From NCBI GenBank assembly GCA_029262115.1, contig JAJCZZ010000053.1:1-64000 (forward strand): a DNA stretch of 64,000 nt, in the 5' to 3' direction. Shown piece by piece: positions 45,738 to 54,507 of this stretch; the stretch's first letter is position 1; each line of letters opens with the position of its first letter. The notes beneath the pieces were generated by a model. The model did no database searches. It had not been told where the DNA came from and saw nothing but the letters and a program-made list of their open reading frames with translations. The stretch is from Gemmatimonadota bacterium. Lineage in GTDB: Bacteria; Gemmatimonadota; Gemmatimonadetes; Longimicrobiales; Gaopeijiaceae. The position numbers were made by a program, and so were the translations under genes.

Positions 45738-45753
45738 GCCTTCAGCTGAAGGC
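45738..45753. promoter_or_regulatory. 16-bp perfect palindrome in the divergent promoter region
   Basis: GCCTTCAGCTGAAGGC is a perfect 16-bp palindrome lying between the six-cysteine peptide gene and the beta-propeller gene. On the minus strand TTATGT, a possible -10, lies about 20 bp closer to the peptide. On the + strand TTGAAG (45844-45849) and TACTTT (45865-45870) with 15-bp spacing precede the propeller. The palindrome could be the operator of a dimeric regulator. Confidence 0.45.
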
Positions 45754-45892
45754 CAAGGATTTCAGGGGACGGGTCCATGAGTGGCTTTAGTTGCGAAAAC
45801 CACACGCGCGTCGGCTGGTGCTCTTGCCATGGCGGTCGCCTAGTTGAAGAGTTCGAGGGTCGGATACTTTGCCCTCAGCAAGGTGGGTGCGA

Positions 45893-47104
45893 ATGCATCG
45901 GGATCGTCGGACTGGCGGTCGCGTAACGTGGCTGGTTGCTGCGTTCGCGCTGCTACCGTTTGCGTCGACCGCCTCGGGTCCGGCCCCTGTCGTACGCCTC
46001 CCTCCACCTGATTGGTTGTTGGATGAGACTCCCAGCCTCTCGCTGGGTGGCCCGCAAGGCGGTGGTTCGGCGGCAGGGGAGTTCCTTTGGATCCGTGACG
46101 CGTTCTTACTTCCCTCCGGTTCGGTCGCTGTGCTTGATGGGGGTTCTGGAGAAGTGCGGGTCTTCGATCTCGATGGGCGAGTGACCGGCCAAGTCGGTGG
46201 AATGGGTGATGGCCCTGGCGAATTTCGGTATTTGGCATCGGGCCGGGCCCTCGGCGGCGATACGCTTCGGATCTTCGATCTGACATCTCAACGCGTCACG
46301 GACCTGACCATAGAAGGCACGGTCATCAAGACCGTGCCCGCCCTGAGGGGTAGGTCAGGACTTCCGAGGTTGGTGGGAAGGCCGTCAGAGGCGTCAGAGG
46401 TTGGCGGAGTGCCGCACGCACGGATCAACCTCACCACGATTGAGCGTGCTCGACGTGGAACCGGCACCAATCGCGATGAGTTGGTCGTGGGCCTGTACAC
46501 TGCCGAGGGAGCCACGACGGCACGGGTCGTACAGGCGGGTCCGAGCTTCACCGTGAGAGAGGGTCAGCGTTCCCTGACCCGACCGGTCCCCTTCGCTCCT
46601 CAGGCGTTGGTGGCGCTCGGTGATGGCGTCGCAGTAATCGGTAACACCCATCGCGCGTCGTTCGACATGATCGACTTCACCGGCAAGCGTATCGGCCGGT
46701 TTCAGGCGAGCGGAGTTTCGAGGTCGGCAACGGAAGGGGACTGGTCCGAGTTCCGCACTCGTTTCTTGGACGAGGCCGAATCCACGATGCGTCTCCCAGG
46801 GGTCGGTGAGGTGAGCGGCTCGGACCTTCACCGGCGCTTCCTGGCGGAGACGCCCCGTGGTCGAAGGCATCCCCTGTTCTCCGAAGCCCGACTGCGCGGC
46901 AACGAAGAGCTCTGGGTCCGAGTGGCCCAAGCTGAACCCGGCGAGCAAGAGTGGTGGGTCGTCACGACGGGGGGGGTCGTTGGGCGGGTCACGTTCCCGG
47001 TTAGCTGGACGCTGCTCGACGCCGGGGTCGCTCACGTCATCGTGACCGTAAAGGACGAACTGGACGTCGAGTCCGTCCACGTGTATCACCTCACGAGACG
47101 ATGA
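45893..47104 (+). CDS. Secreted six-bladed beta-propeller protein
   Basis: The 403-residue protein (ATG at 45893, AGGTGGG site upstream) has a signal peptide (GRVTWLVAAFALLPFASTASG). It has propeller blades of the NHL/6-bladed type: AFLLPSGSVAVLDGGSGEVRVFDLDGRV, then GMGDGPGEFRYLASGRALGGDTLRIFDLTSQRV, and later VALGDGVAVIGNTHRASFDMIDFTGKRIG. The GxGPGEF signature marks the family. Such propellers bind ligands or proteins outside the inner membrane. It overlaps the AraC-type gene by 4 bp and diverges from the peptide/DsbA pair. Confidence 0.8.
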   Translation: MHRDRRTGGRVTWLVAAFALLPFASTASGPAPVVRLPPPDWLLDETPSLSLGGPQGGGSAAGEFLWIRDAFLLPSGSVAVLDGGSGEVRVFDLDGRVTGQVGGMGDGPGEFRYLASGRALGGDTLRIFDLTSQRVTDLTIEGTVIKTVPALRGRSGLPRLVGRPSEASEVGGVPHARINLTTIERARRGTGTNRDELVVGLYTAEGATTARVVQAGPSFTVREGQRSLTRPVPFAPQALVALGDGVAVIGNTHRASFDMIDFTGKRIGRFQASGVSRSATEGDWSEFRTRFLDEAESTMRLPGVGEVSGSDLHRRFLAETPRGRRHPLFSEARLRGNEELWVRVAQAEPGEQEWWVVTTGGVVGRVTFPVSWTLLDAGVAHVIVTVKDELDVESVHVYHLTRR

Positions 47105-47898
47105 TCGGTGCGACTGGCGGGAACGTCGGGGGACGTGAGGTCGCCGTATGGGTGCCGTCCGAGACTTCCCTGTGGCGGTTGCTGCAAGCCGACCTAAAGG
47201 AGATCGGGATCAAGTGGAGGGTGTATGATAACGGATCGACCCAGAACGCCTGGGGTTCGGCGGTTGGTCCAAGACTGCTCCTGATCAACTCTGCTCGCGA
47301 GGCGGGGTGTGCGAGCGCGCTCCGTGGGCGAAGCGCCATTGCGTATGCTGTGGCAGCGCCCGAGCTGTTTCGAGCAATGGGAGCTCTTCCGCAGATCGAC
47401 TTCGTTTTCGTCGGGGAGGTCGAGCGCCTTCATGGGCTGATCAAAGAATGGGAGTCGTGGGTTCGGTGGCCGATTGGGAGGACCGACTCTGCCGCTCTGA
47501 CATCGGCGTTTAGGGTTCTTGCAGAGCACCCGTCGCAGATCGCGGACCGTCCGCGATCGATCTCAGCGGTTGCTGATCGAGTTGGGTGCTCACGGGGTTA
47601 TCTCGCGCAAACTGCTCGTGCGCACGGGATTGATCTTCGGCGCCTGATCGACATCCAGTTGACCGGTTGCGCGCTCTGGTTGAGAAACGAACGCACGGTC
47701 TCTTGGGAGGTGATCGCCTATCGCCTCGGCTACCGTAGCCCAGGTGGCCTCACGGAGTTGTTCCGCCGGACAATAGGGGTCGTTCCGTCGTCGTCTGGGC
47801 CGAAGGGGACGGAGTTGCTTGAAGCGGTGCGGGCCGATGCCCTGGCACCCGCACGCCGGGCTGCAGGGATGGCCGCTCTTCGGTGGAAGAGCGGATAG
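47101..47898 (+). CDS. AraC-type regulator with an unusual N-terminal domain
   Basis: The 265-residue protein has a C-terminal AraC HTH pair (about residues 152-235): SISAVADRVGCSRGYLAQTARAHG and VSWEVIAYRLGYRSPGGLTELFRRTIGVVPS. The N-terminal ~120 residues form an alpha/beta region (REVAVWVPSETSLWRLLQADL ... FVFVGEVERLHGLI) that lacks the cupin of classical AraC and also lacks a clear phospho-acceptor Asp pattern. It may be a degenerate receiver-like sensor. Its ATGA overlap with the propeller gene suggests co-translation and control of this same locus. Confidence 0.8.
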   Translation: MIGATGGNVGGREVAVWVPSETSLWRLLQADLKEIGIKWRVYDNGSTQNAWGSAVGPRLLLINSAREAGCASALRGRSAIAYAVAAPELFRAMGALPQIDFVFVGEVERLHGLIKEWESWVRWPIGRTDSAALTSAFRVLAEHPSQIADRPRSISAVADRVGCSRGYLAQTARAHGIDLRRLIDIQLTGCALWLRNERTVSWEVIAYRLGYRSPGGLTELFRRTIGVVPSSSGPKGTELLEAVRADALAPARRAAGMAALRWKSG

Positions 47899-47924
47899 TC
47901 CTCTTGGCGCGTCTCTTTCCCCCC

Positions 47925-49841
47925 TCAGACCTCCACCTCCTCGACGCTACGCCCCCAGACCCCTAGCGCCAGCGCCAGCACGCCCATACCGCCAACCAGC
48001 GCCATCCAGTTGGGGAGCCCGAACGCGGTGCCGATGTCGCCGAGCAGCATGGCGACCACGGCCACGAGGAGGGCGTACGGGAGCTGCGTGCGGACGTGAT
48101 CCACGTGGTCGCAGGCGGAGGCGGTCGACGAGAGTACGGTCGTGTCGGAAATGGGCGAGCAGTGGTCGCCGAAGATCGCACCCGCGAGTACGGAGCTTAT
48201 GGAGCCCAGCAGGATGGAGTACTGCGCCCCGCCGTCGAAGCCCACGTCACCCCCGAGCGACACGGTCAGGGGGATGACGAGCGGCAGCAGAATGGCCATG
48301 GTGCCCCATGACGTTCCGGTCGCGAAGCTCATGGCGGCCGCAGTCAGGAACACCAGCACGGGGATCGCTTGAAGAGCCACCCGATCGGAAAGGAGCTGCG
48401 AGAGGTACTGTGCCGTGCCGAGCTCCTCGGTCACGGCACCGAGCGACCAGGCCAGGACCAGGATGACCATCGCCAGGAACATGGCCCGCATTCCGGCCAC
48501 CGTGGCGTCGATTCCTTCCGCAACGGTGAGGATCCCCTGGGCCTTGGACAGGCCGACCGCGACCAGAACGCCCGCGAGCGATCCCCACAGAAGTGTCGCG
48601 AACGGGTCGGCGGCCCCGAATATGTCCATCAGGGACGCGTCCGCGCCCGCCCCGGCCCGGCCCGTCGTGTACAGCCCGGCCAGGACGACGACGATGATGG
48701 TGAGGATGGGAACCGCGGCGTTCCACCAGCGCGGTGTAACCCCCTCCTTGACCTCGATGGCCGTATCACCGACGTCAGCGGCGAGCTGGGCCCCGGGGCG
48801 GAACAGGCCGCCTCCCGCCGCGGCCCGGGCCTCGGCCCGCCCCATGGGTCCGAAGTCGCGCCCCCACCACGACGTCAGGAACACGAAGAAGAGGGCCAGG
48901 AGCGGGTAGAACAGATAGGGGATGGTGTGGAGGAAGATCGCGAACGGGCTGGCCTCGAGCAGGGTGGCCGCGTGATCCGGATTCTGCTCGGCCGCGATGC
49001 GCAGTCCGTCTGAGATCAGGCTGATCTCGTAGCCGACCCAGGTGGAGATCGGGACGAGTGCCGCGACCGGGGCGGCGGTCGAGTCCACCAGGTAGGCGAG
49101 CTTCTCGCGGGAGATCCGCAGGCCGTCGGTGATGGGGCGCATGGTGTTTCCGACGATCAGCGTGTTCGCGTAGTCGTCGAAGAAGATGGCCATGCCCGCT
49201 GCCCAGGTGGCCAGCTTCCCGCGCCGCCGGGTTCGGGCGAACGGGCTGACCGCGTCGACGATGCCCTTCGTGCCCCCGTTCCGCGAGACGACGCCGACGA
49301 CACCACCGAGCAGCAGCGAGAACACGACGATCTGCGTGTGGCCGCCGTCGACGTCTCCCAGGGCCGGCACGACGAACTGATCGATCAACCGCCACGTCGC
49401 GGTCAGCGGGTTGAAGCCGGCCACCGCGAGCGCGCCGAGCCACACACCGGCAAACAGCGCCGTCACCACCTCTCTGAACAGAAGCGCCACCACGATAGCC
49501 AGGATCGGCGGTAGCAGGCTGAACCACCCGGGCATGAAGGTCGGGGCCACCGATTCGGTCGCGCTCCCGTACCGGATCTGGAGGGGGAGCTGGGCCCGCT
49601 CCGTGACCACCAGGCCTTCGACCGCCACGCTCTGACCCGGGAGGGCCTGGCCCCGGCCCAGGGAGCGCCCGCGGGCATCGGCGACGTTGACCTCGACCGC
49701 CTCCGAGCCGGCGGTGACGGACACCGTGAAGGGGACGCCGTCCAGAACGACGGCGGGCGCGTCGCTCACCTCTTGCGCACGGACGGCGGAGGGGAGTGCG
49801 ACGAGCGCAGCGGCGAAAGCGGCGAGAAAACGGAGTCGCAT
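47925..49841 (-). CDS. NhaC-family Na+/H+ antiporter with N-terminal periplasmic domain
   Basis: The 638-residue protein starts with a signal peptide (MRLRFLAAFAAALVALPSAVRAQ), then a ~75-residue beta-type domain (PFTVSVTAGSEAVEVNVADARG) before the first transport helix near residue 105. The membrane part has NhaC-type motifs: GNTMRPITDGLRISREKLAYLVDSTAAPVAALVPISTWVGYE, FATGTSWGTMAILLPLVIPL and GAIFGDHCSPISDTTVLSSTASACDHVDHV. It should exchange Na+ or similar cations (or charged metabolites) for protons. The extra domain is unusual for NhaC. It converges with the AraC-type gene and is divergent from the pyr operon. Confidence 0.88.
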   Translation of the reverse strand: MRLRFLAAFAAALVALPSAVRAQEVSDAPAVVLDGVPFTVSVTAGSEAVEVNVADARGRSLGRGQALPGQSVAVEGLVVTERAQLPLQIRYGSATESVAPTFMPGWFSLLPPILAIVVALLFREVVTALFAGVWLGALAVAGFNPLTATWRLIDQFVVPALGDVDGGHTQIVVFSLLLGGVVGVVSRNGGTKGIVDAVSPFARTRRRGKLATWAAGMAIFFDDYANTLIVGNTMRPITDGLRISREKLAYLVDSTAAPVAALVPISTWVGYEISLISDGLRIAAEQNPDHAATLLEASPFAIFLHTIPYLFYPLLALFFVFLTSWWGRDFGPMGRAEARAAAGGGLFRPGAQLAADVGDTAIEVKEGVTPRWWNAAVPILTIIVVVLAGLYTTGRAGAGADASLMDIFGAADPFATLLWGSLAGVLVAVGLSKAQGILTVAEGIDATVAGMRAMFLAMVILVLAWSLGAVTEELGTAQYLSQLLSDRVALQAIPVLVFLTAAAMSFATGTSWGTMAILLPLVIPLTVSLGGDVGFDGGAQYSILLGSISSVLAGAIFGDHCSPISDTTVLSSTASACDHVDHVRTQLPYALLVAVVAMLLGDIGTAFGLPNWMALVGGMGVLALALGVWGRSVEEVEV

Positions 49842-49983
49842 GGGCCGGGCTCGGAACTGGAAGGACCGAGGCGGGCGCTCCGGATGGGCTTCCCGGGGTA
49901 CCCGACTCGGCGCGGAAGACGGCGATGGATTGGGTGGATGATGGGGCGGACGGCGCCTTCGTGACAACCCGCGCGGGGCCGCG

Positions 49984-50012
49984 TTGACCCGTTTTCCGGT
50001 GCCCGCTAGGTT
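49984..50012 (+). promoter_or_regulatory. Sigma-70-type promoter of the pyr operon
   Basis: TTGACC (49984-49989) and TAGGTT (50007-50012) are 17 bp apart, placing the transcript start near 50019, about 27 bp before the pyrR ATG. The -10 resembles that of the LexA-like gene (TAGGAT). The leader is too short for a classical PyrR attenuator. Confidence 0.6.
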
Positions 50013-50045
50013 CGGGCGCCGACCCTTCCAACCGCCGCGAGAGCG

Positions 50046-50606
50046 ATGCCCGCCGACCGAATTTCCGTGATGGACGAGGGCGCCGTTCGTCGAGCTCTGG
50101 CCCGGATGGCACGGGAGATCGTCGAGAAGAACAATGGCACCGAGGGGATGGTCCTGATGGGCATCCACCGGCGCGGCACGCAGATCAGCGCGTATCTCGC
50201 CCGGGAGATCGAGGAGGCGTCGGGTGCCTCCGTCGCCTTGGGGTCCATCGACATCACGCTGTATCGGGACGACCTGATGGCCATTGGTCCACGCCCCGTC
50301 GTCGGCGCCTCCGAGCTTCCGCAGGGAGGGATCGACGACCGGACGGTCGTCATCGTGGACGACGTGCAGTTCACGGGTCGGACCGCCCGTGCCGCCATGA
50401 ATGAGCTGATGGACTGGGGGCGCCCGTCCCGGATCCTCCTCTGCGTTCTGGTCGATCGCGGCGGCAGGGAGGTCCCGATCCAACCGGACGTCGTGGGCCG
50501 CCACGTGGACGTGACCTCGGAGGGCCAACGTGTGGATGTCCTCGTGCCTGACGTGGACGGGCGCCTGGGGGTCGAGTTGGTCACCCCGCCGGTGGAGGCG
50601 GCGTGA
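50046..50606 (+). CDS. pyrR: PyrR, pyrimidine regulatory protein / uracil phosphoribosyltransferase
   Basis: The 186-residue PRTase-fold protein has the PRPP-binding motif [22 protein letters not shown], the [14 protein letters not shown] segment and [13 protein letters not shown] of PyrR. In Bacillus PyrR senses UMP and binds pyr mRNA to promote termination; it is also a weak uracil PRTase. Here it heads the operon and overlaps pyrB by 4 bp. With a very short leader, control may act at translation or the protein may serve only as an enzyme. Confidence 0.92.
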   Translation: MPADRISVMDEGAVRRALARMAREIVEKNNGTEGMVLMGIHRRGTQISAYLAREIEEASGASVALGSIDITLYRDDLMAIGPRPVVGASELPQGGIDDRTVVIVDDVQFTGRTARAAMNELMDWGRPSRILLCVLVDRGGREVPIQPDVVGRHVDVTSEGQRVDVLVPDVDGRLGVELVTPPVEAA

Positions 50607-51574
50607 GCGAGCCGATTACGGCTCTCGGCAAGGACCTGATCGGGCTCGAGCCGCTCACGCGTGAGCAGATCCTGTCGATTCTCGACACGGCCGAGCCATT
50701 CAAGGAGATCTCCGAGCGGCGCATCAAGAAGGTGCCGGTGCTCCGCGGCAAGACCATCGTGAACCTCTTCTTCGAGGCATCCACGCGGACGCGTGTGTCC
50801 TTTGAATTTGCGGAGAAGCGACTGAGCGCCGACACGGTGAACATCTCGTCGTCGGGCTCGTCGGTCGTGAAGGGCGAGACGTTGGTCGACACGGCTCGGA
50901 ATCTGGAGGCCATGCGCATCGACATGGTCGTGATCCGTCATGGAGCGTCCGGGGCGGCCCGCTTCCTCGCGGAGCGCATCCCCTCCAATGTGGTGAATGC
51001 CGGCGACGGCTCCCATGAACACCCGACGCAGGCGCTCCTGGACATGCTGACCATCCGGGACCATCTCGGAGACCTGGAGGGTCTGAAGGTCTGCATCGTG
51101 GGCGACGTGCTCCATTCCCGCGTGGCTCGATCGAACATCTACGGGCTCCTGAAGATGGGCGCCGAGGTCGGCGTGTGCGGCCCGCCGACGCTCGTCCCGC
51201 GCGGCTTCGCTGAGTTGGGTTGCACGGTATTCACACGGGTCGAGGACGCCATCCAGTGGGCCGACGCGCTGAACGTGCTCCGGCTCCAACTCGAGCGCAT
51301 GCAGGGCGGATATGTGCCGTCACTGCGGGAGTACAACCGGATCTGGGGCGTCAGCAGTGAGCGTCTGGAGCGGGCACCGAAGGACATCCTCATCCTCCAC
51401 CCGGGTCCGATGAACCGCGGCGTCGAGATCGATTCGGACGTGGCGGACGGTCCCCACTCCGTGATCCTCAACCAGGTGACCAACGGTGTGGCGGTCCGCA
51501 TGGCCGTCCTCTACCTGCTCGCGGGCGGACGACCGGAGACGGCCGAAGCGGCCAAGGGCGGAGCGGGCTCGTGA
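50603..51574 (+). CDS. pyrB: Aspartate carbamoyltransferase catalytic chain
   Basis: The 323-residue protein shows the ATCase carbamoyl-phosphate site [56 protein letters not shown], and the aspartate-side [18 protein letters not shown]. It makes carbamoyl-aspartate, the first committed pyrimidine step. No pyrI regulatory chain is present, as in class C ATCases that work with dihydroorotase. GTG start overlaps pyrR; the stop overlaps pyrC by 4 bp. Confidence 0.96.
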   Translation: MSEPITALGKDLIGLEPLTREQILSILDTAEPFKEISERRIKKVPVLRGKTIVNLFFEASTRTRVSFEFAEKRLSADTVNISSSGSSVVKGETLVDTARNLEAMRIDMVVIRHGASGAARFLAERIPSNVVNAGDGSHEHPTQALLDMLTIRDHLGDLEGLKVCIVGDVLHSRVARSNIYGLLKMGAEVGVCGPPTLVPRGFAELGCTVFTRVEDAIQWADALNVLRLQLERMQGGYVPSLREYNRIWGVSSERLERAPKDILILHPGPMNRGVEIDSDVADGPHSVILNQVTNGVAVRMAVLYLLAGGRPETAEAAKGGAGS

Positions 51575-52851
51575 GCAAGATCCTGTTGAAGGGCGGGCGC
51601 GTCGTCGACCCGAGCCAGACGCTGGACGGCGTGCGGGACGTCCGCCTCGTCGACGGAATCGTGGCCGAAGTCGGCGCCGATCTGGACGGGTCGGACGATA
51701 CGCGGACGGTGGACTGTTCCGGGCTCGTGGTCACACCGGGCCTGATCGATGTTCACGTCCATCTGCGGGAGCCGGGCGAGGAGCACAAGGAGACGATCGA
51801 GAGCGGGGCACGATCGGCCGCGGCGGGTGGCTTCACCGCGGTGTGCGCGATGCCGAACACGAACCCCCCGATCGACGACCCGGCCGCCGTCGGATACGTG
51901 GCCGCCCAGGGACGTCGTGCGGGAGCGGCGCGTGTGTATCCTGTCGGCTGCATCTCGGTTGGTCGGGCTGGGGAGCGCCTGGCGCTCGTGGGGGAGATGG
52001 TCGAGGCGGGTGCCGTGGCCATTACCGATGACGGGAATCCCGTGATGGATTCGGGGTTGATGAAGCTCGCGCTTCAGTACGCCCAGACGTTCGGGATCCC
52101 GGTGGCCGACCATCCGGAGGACATCACGCTGTCCGCGCGCGGGCACATGAACGCCGGTCTGATGTCCACCCGGCTGGGGCTGTCCGGAAAGCCCAACGCG
52201 TCCGAGGACATCCACATCGTCCGCGATCTCCTCCTGGCGGAGCTGACGGGGGGCCATATCCATCTGCAGCACGTGTCCACCCGGTTCGGAGTCGAGTCCA
52301 TCCGTCAGGCGAAGGCGCGGGGCGTGCATGTCACGGCCGAGGCGTCTCCGCACCACCTGATTCTCACGGAGGAGGCGGTGGAGGGGTATCGGACCGACGC
52401 GAAGATGAATCCGCCGCTCCGCTCGCCCGAAGACCGGGCGGCCGTTCGGGAGGGTGTTGCGGACGGGACGCTCGACACGATCGCCACGGACCACGCCCCC
52501 CACCACTACGACGAGAAGGAGGCCGCCTTCGCGGACGCTCCGTTCGGTATCGTAGGACTGGAGACGGCCCTGGGGCTGGTGCTCACCCACGTCGTGGGTG
52601 AGGGTGTGATCGATCTGCCGACGATGGTCGAGCGCATGAGCTGTCACCCAGCACGGACATTCCGCCTGCCGGGCGGCTCCCTGGCGTCGGAGTCCGCCGC
52701 CGACGTCACCGTGTTCGATCCGATCGCGACCTGGACGGTCGATCCTTCGGCGTTCGTGTCGAAGAGCCGCAATACGCCGTTCGGCGGCTGGAAGCTGAAG
52801 GGCAGGGTACGCTACACCATCGTCAACGGGCAGGTGGTGTTCGAGCAGTAG
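51571..52851 (+). CDS. pyrC: Dihydroorotase
   Basis: The 426-residue amidohydrolase has the type I DHOase motifs: [20 protein letters not shown] with the two metal His, MPNTNPPID, a metal region around [14 protein letters not shown] and HLQHVST, and [12 protein letters not shown]. It cyclises carbamoyl-aspartate to dihydroorotate. The adjacent PyrB lacks a regulatory subunit, and PyrB and type I PyrC commonly form a joint particle. It ends the operon, and a strong hairpin lies 67 bp beyond. Confidence 0.95.
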   Translation: MSKILLKGGRVVDPSQTLDGVRDVRLVDGIVAEVGADLDGSDDTRTVDCSGLVVTPGLIDVHVHLREPGEEHKETIESGARSAAAGGFTAVCAMPNTNPPIDDPAAVGYVAAQGRRAGAARVYPVGCISVGRAGERLALVGEMVEAGAVAITDDGNPVMDSGLMKLALQYAQTFGIPVADHPEDITLSARGHMNAGLMSTRLGLSGKPNASEDIHIVRDLLLAELTGGHIHLQHVSTRFGVESIRQAKARGVHVTAEASPHHLILTEEAVEGYRTDAKMNPPLRSPEDRAAVREGVADGTLDTIATDHAPHHYDEKEAAFADAPFGIVGLETALGLVLTHVVGEGVIDLPTMVERMSCHPARTFRLPGGSLASESAADVTVFDPIATWTVDPSAFVSKSRNTPFGGWKLKGRVRYTIVNGQVVFEQ

Positions 52852-52913
52852 GGAGACTCTGCGTTGGCGAGGCCGGCCCGCACGACTACCGGAGCGCCCT
52901 TCCACCCTACCAC

Positions 52914-52947
52914 AAAAAGGACCCCGGCGACGGATCGCCGGGGTCCT
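52914..52947 (-). terminator. Strong terminator of rpsT (possibly bidirectional)
   Basis: AGGACCCCGGCGA (52918-52930) and TCGCCGGGGTCCT (52935-52947) form a perfect 13-bp stem with a CGGA loop. Reading the minus strand, the stem is followed by a T-run (complement of AAAAA at 52914-52918), so it ends rpsT. On the + strand it may also stop pyrC transcripts, though the tail there is less T-rich. Confidence 0.9.
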
Positions 52948-52980
52948 TCGTCTTCTCGAACTACACGAACGATGGTGCCC

Positions 52981-53235
52981 TCAGGACAGACCGTTCACGT
53001 GTCGTTGAAGCTGACTCTTGACCCGCGCCACCCGATTCGGGTGAAACAGCCTGCGGGTGGCGGCGCGGTCGAGGAGGGCCACGGCTTCGAGGAAGCGCGC
53101 TTGGGCAGCCTCGGCCGAGTCGGCGGCGCGCACCGACTTTACGATGGTACGGATGCGGGCGCGCTCGGCGCGGTTTCTCGTCCGAGCCGTGCGGCTCAGC
53201 TCCATCCGCTTCTTGGCACTCTTGATGTTCGGCAT
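52981..53235 (-). CDS. rpsT: 30S ribosomal protein S20
   Basis: The 84-residue, very basic helical protein starts MPNIKSAKKRMELSRTARTRNRAERARIRT and ends FHPNRVARVKSQLQRHVNGLS, the full S20 pattern. It binds 16S rRNA early in 30S assembly. It is transcribed alone and ends in a strong terminator 34 bp downstream. Confidence 0.96.
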   Translation of the reverse strand: MPNIKSAKKRMELSRTARTRNRAERARIRTIVKSVRAADSAEAAQARFLEAVALLDRAATRRLFHPNRVARVKSQLQRHVNGLS

Positions 53236-53322
53236 TCGTGTCTCGTACTGGTTGGCTGCTTGGATATCGAGCCCGTAAAGCTAGAAAGGGCAGGCGGCCG
53301 AATCAACCGGGGGCCGCATCGC

Positions 53323-54456
53323 TCAGCGGCCGCCGTCGTAGCTTCGGACCGGAACCGCGACGTCCACTGCTCCGGCGCGGGCGAAAACCAGGCGGACACC
53401 GACGGTGGCGCCCGGCTGGAAGCGGGCCCGGTCGGGCTCAGAGAACATGCCGTGAAAGGCGCCGGGGAGTAGGCGTACCGTGTCCCCACCGGGGAGCGGG
53501 AGGTTCGCCAGAGGCTCCATGCGGGTCATCCCGCCCACGGTCGTCATGCGGTGCAGCGTGGCCTCCGCGGCGAGGGTAGTGGAGAGGCCGGTGAGGGTGT
53601 CCGCGGACGTGCCGAGATTGGCGATCGTGAGGTACAGAGCGGCCGGACTCCCAGGCGGCGGCGCCGGGATCCAGGCGCCCGTGACGGCGATGTCGCCCAC
53701 GCGAGCCGCTCCGCCCGGGGTCGCGGTCGGCGCTCCCGCGATCGCGCCCTCGGTGGCGCCGGCAGTCCCGCTGCCCGATGTCGAGAGGCCTGATGTTGCC
53801 GCGCCTTCGGGTGCACCGACCGCCGCCACCTCGTCCCACGGGAAGGCGTGCAGCATCCCGAGGTCGTGCCGCCACACCGCTACCGGAGTGTCGGGTCCAT
53901 ACATCACGTGCGTGAGGCCGTCCGGCGTGAACGCGTACACCAGCGCAGGGTGCCCCACCGTGTACACGGGCCCCGCGCCCGAGCGTTCGGGCGGAGGGTA
54001 GCGAAAGTGGGCGAGCGCTTCGGCAAGGACCTCGGGCGTTCCGGTCAGCCCCACGAATGAGGAGTCGAACGTAGCGAGCCATCCGTGGAGGCGTTCGGGC
54101 GTGTCGCGTTCCGGGTCCACCGTCACGAAGACGACATCGACCGAGGCGTGCACCTCCACGTCGGCGTCTCCCAGCGCTGCCGCCAGCGTGGCCATGTGAA
54201 TCGGACAGATGTCGGGGCAGTACGTGTAGCCGAAGAACAGCAGCGTCGTCCGGCCTTCGGTCTCCGCGCGGAAGTCCCACGCGCGACCGTCCGTGTCGCG
54301 CAGAACGACGTCGGGGCGGGGCATGGGCGCGATGGTTTTCGTGCCACGGAGCGGCAAGTCGCCGGGGCGTGGTTGCCCTGGGCCGTCGCGGTTCGCGGGG
54401 GGCTCTCCGCATGCCGCGGAGGCGACCAGGGCCAGGGTCAGGAGGCGGCGAATCAT
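53323..54456 (-). CDS. SCO1/SenC and PCuAC copper-chaperone fusion lipoprotein
   Basis: The 377-residue protein starts MIRRLLTLALVASAAC (lipobox ASAAC). Its first half is a SCO1 thioredoxin-like domain with FGYTYCPDICPIHMATLA, VTVDPERDTPERL and a later HPALVYAF His region, the copper-binding C-x3-C plus His set. After a Gly/Ala/Ser/Thr linker (about 215-245) comes a PCuAC domain with LHRMTTVGGMTRMEPL and GAFHGMF, giving the H-M-M-H-M copper site. Both domains deliver copper to the CuA site of cytochrome oxidase and are usually separate proteins. A longer start at 54483 is possible but would put residues before the signal. Confidence 0.9.
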   Translation of the reverse strand: MIRRLLTLALVASAACGEPPANRDGPGQPRPGDLPLRGTKTIAPMPRPDVVLRDTDGRAWDFRAETEGRTTLLFFGYTYCPDICPIHMATLAAALGDADVEVHASVDVVFVTVDPERDTPERLHGWLATFDSSFVGLTGTPEVLAEALAHFRYPPPERSGAGPVYTVGHPALVYAFTPDGLTHVMYGPDTPVAVWRHDLGMLHAFPWDEVAAVGAPEGAATSGLSTSGSGTAGATEGAIAGAPTATPGGAARVGDIAVTGAWIPAPPPGSPAALYLTIANLGTSADTLTGLSTTLAAEATLHRMTTVGGMTRMEPLANLPLPGGDTVRLLPGAFHGMFSEPDRARFQPGATVGVRLVFARAGAVDVAVPVRSYDGGR

Positions 54457-54507
54457 GCGGGCGGTACACTGGACCCCCGCCATCGGTTCTCGGTAGCTTC
54501 ACCGGCT

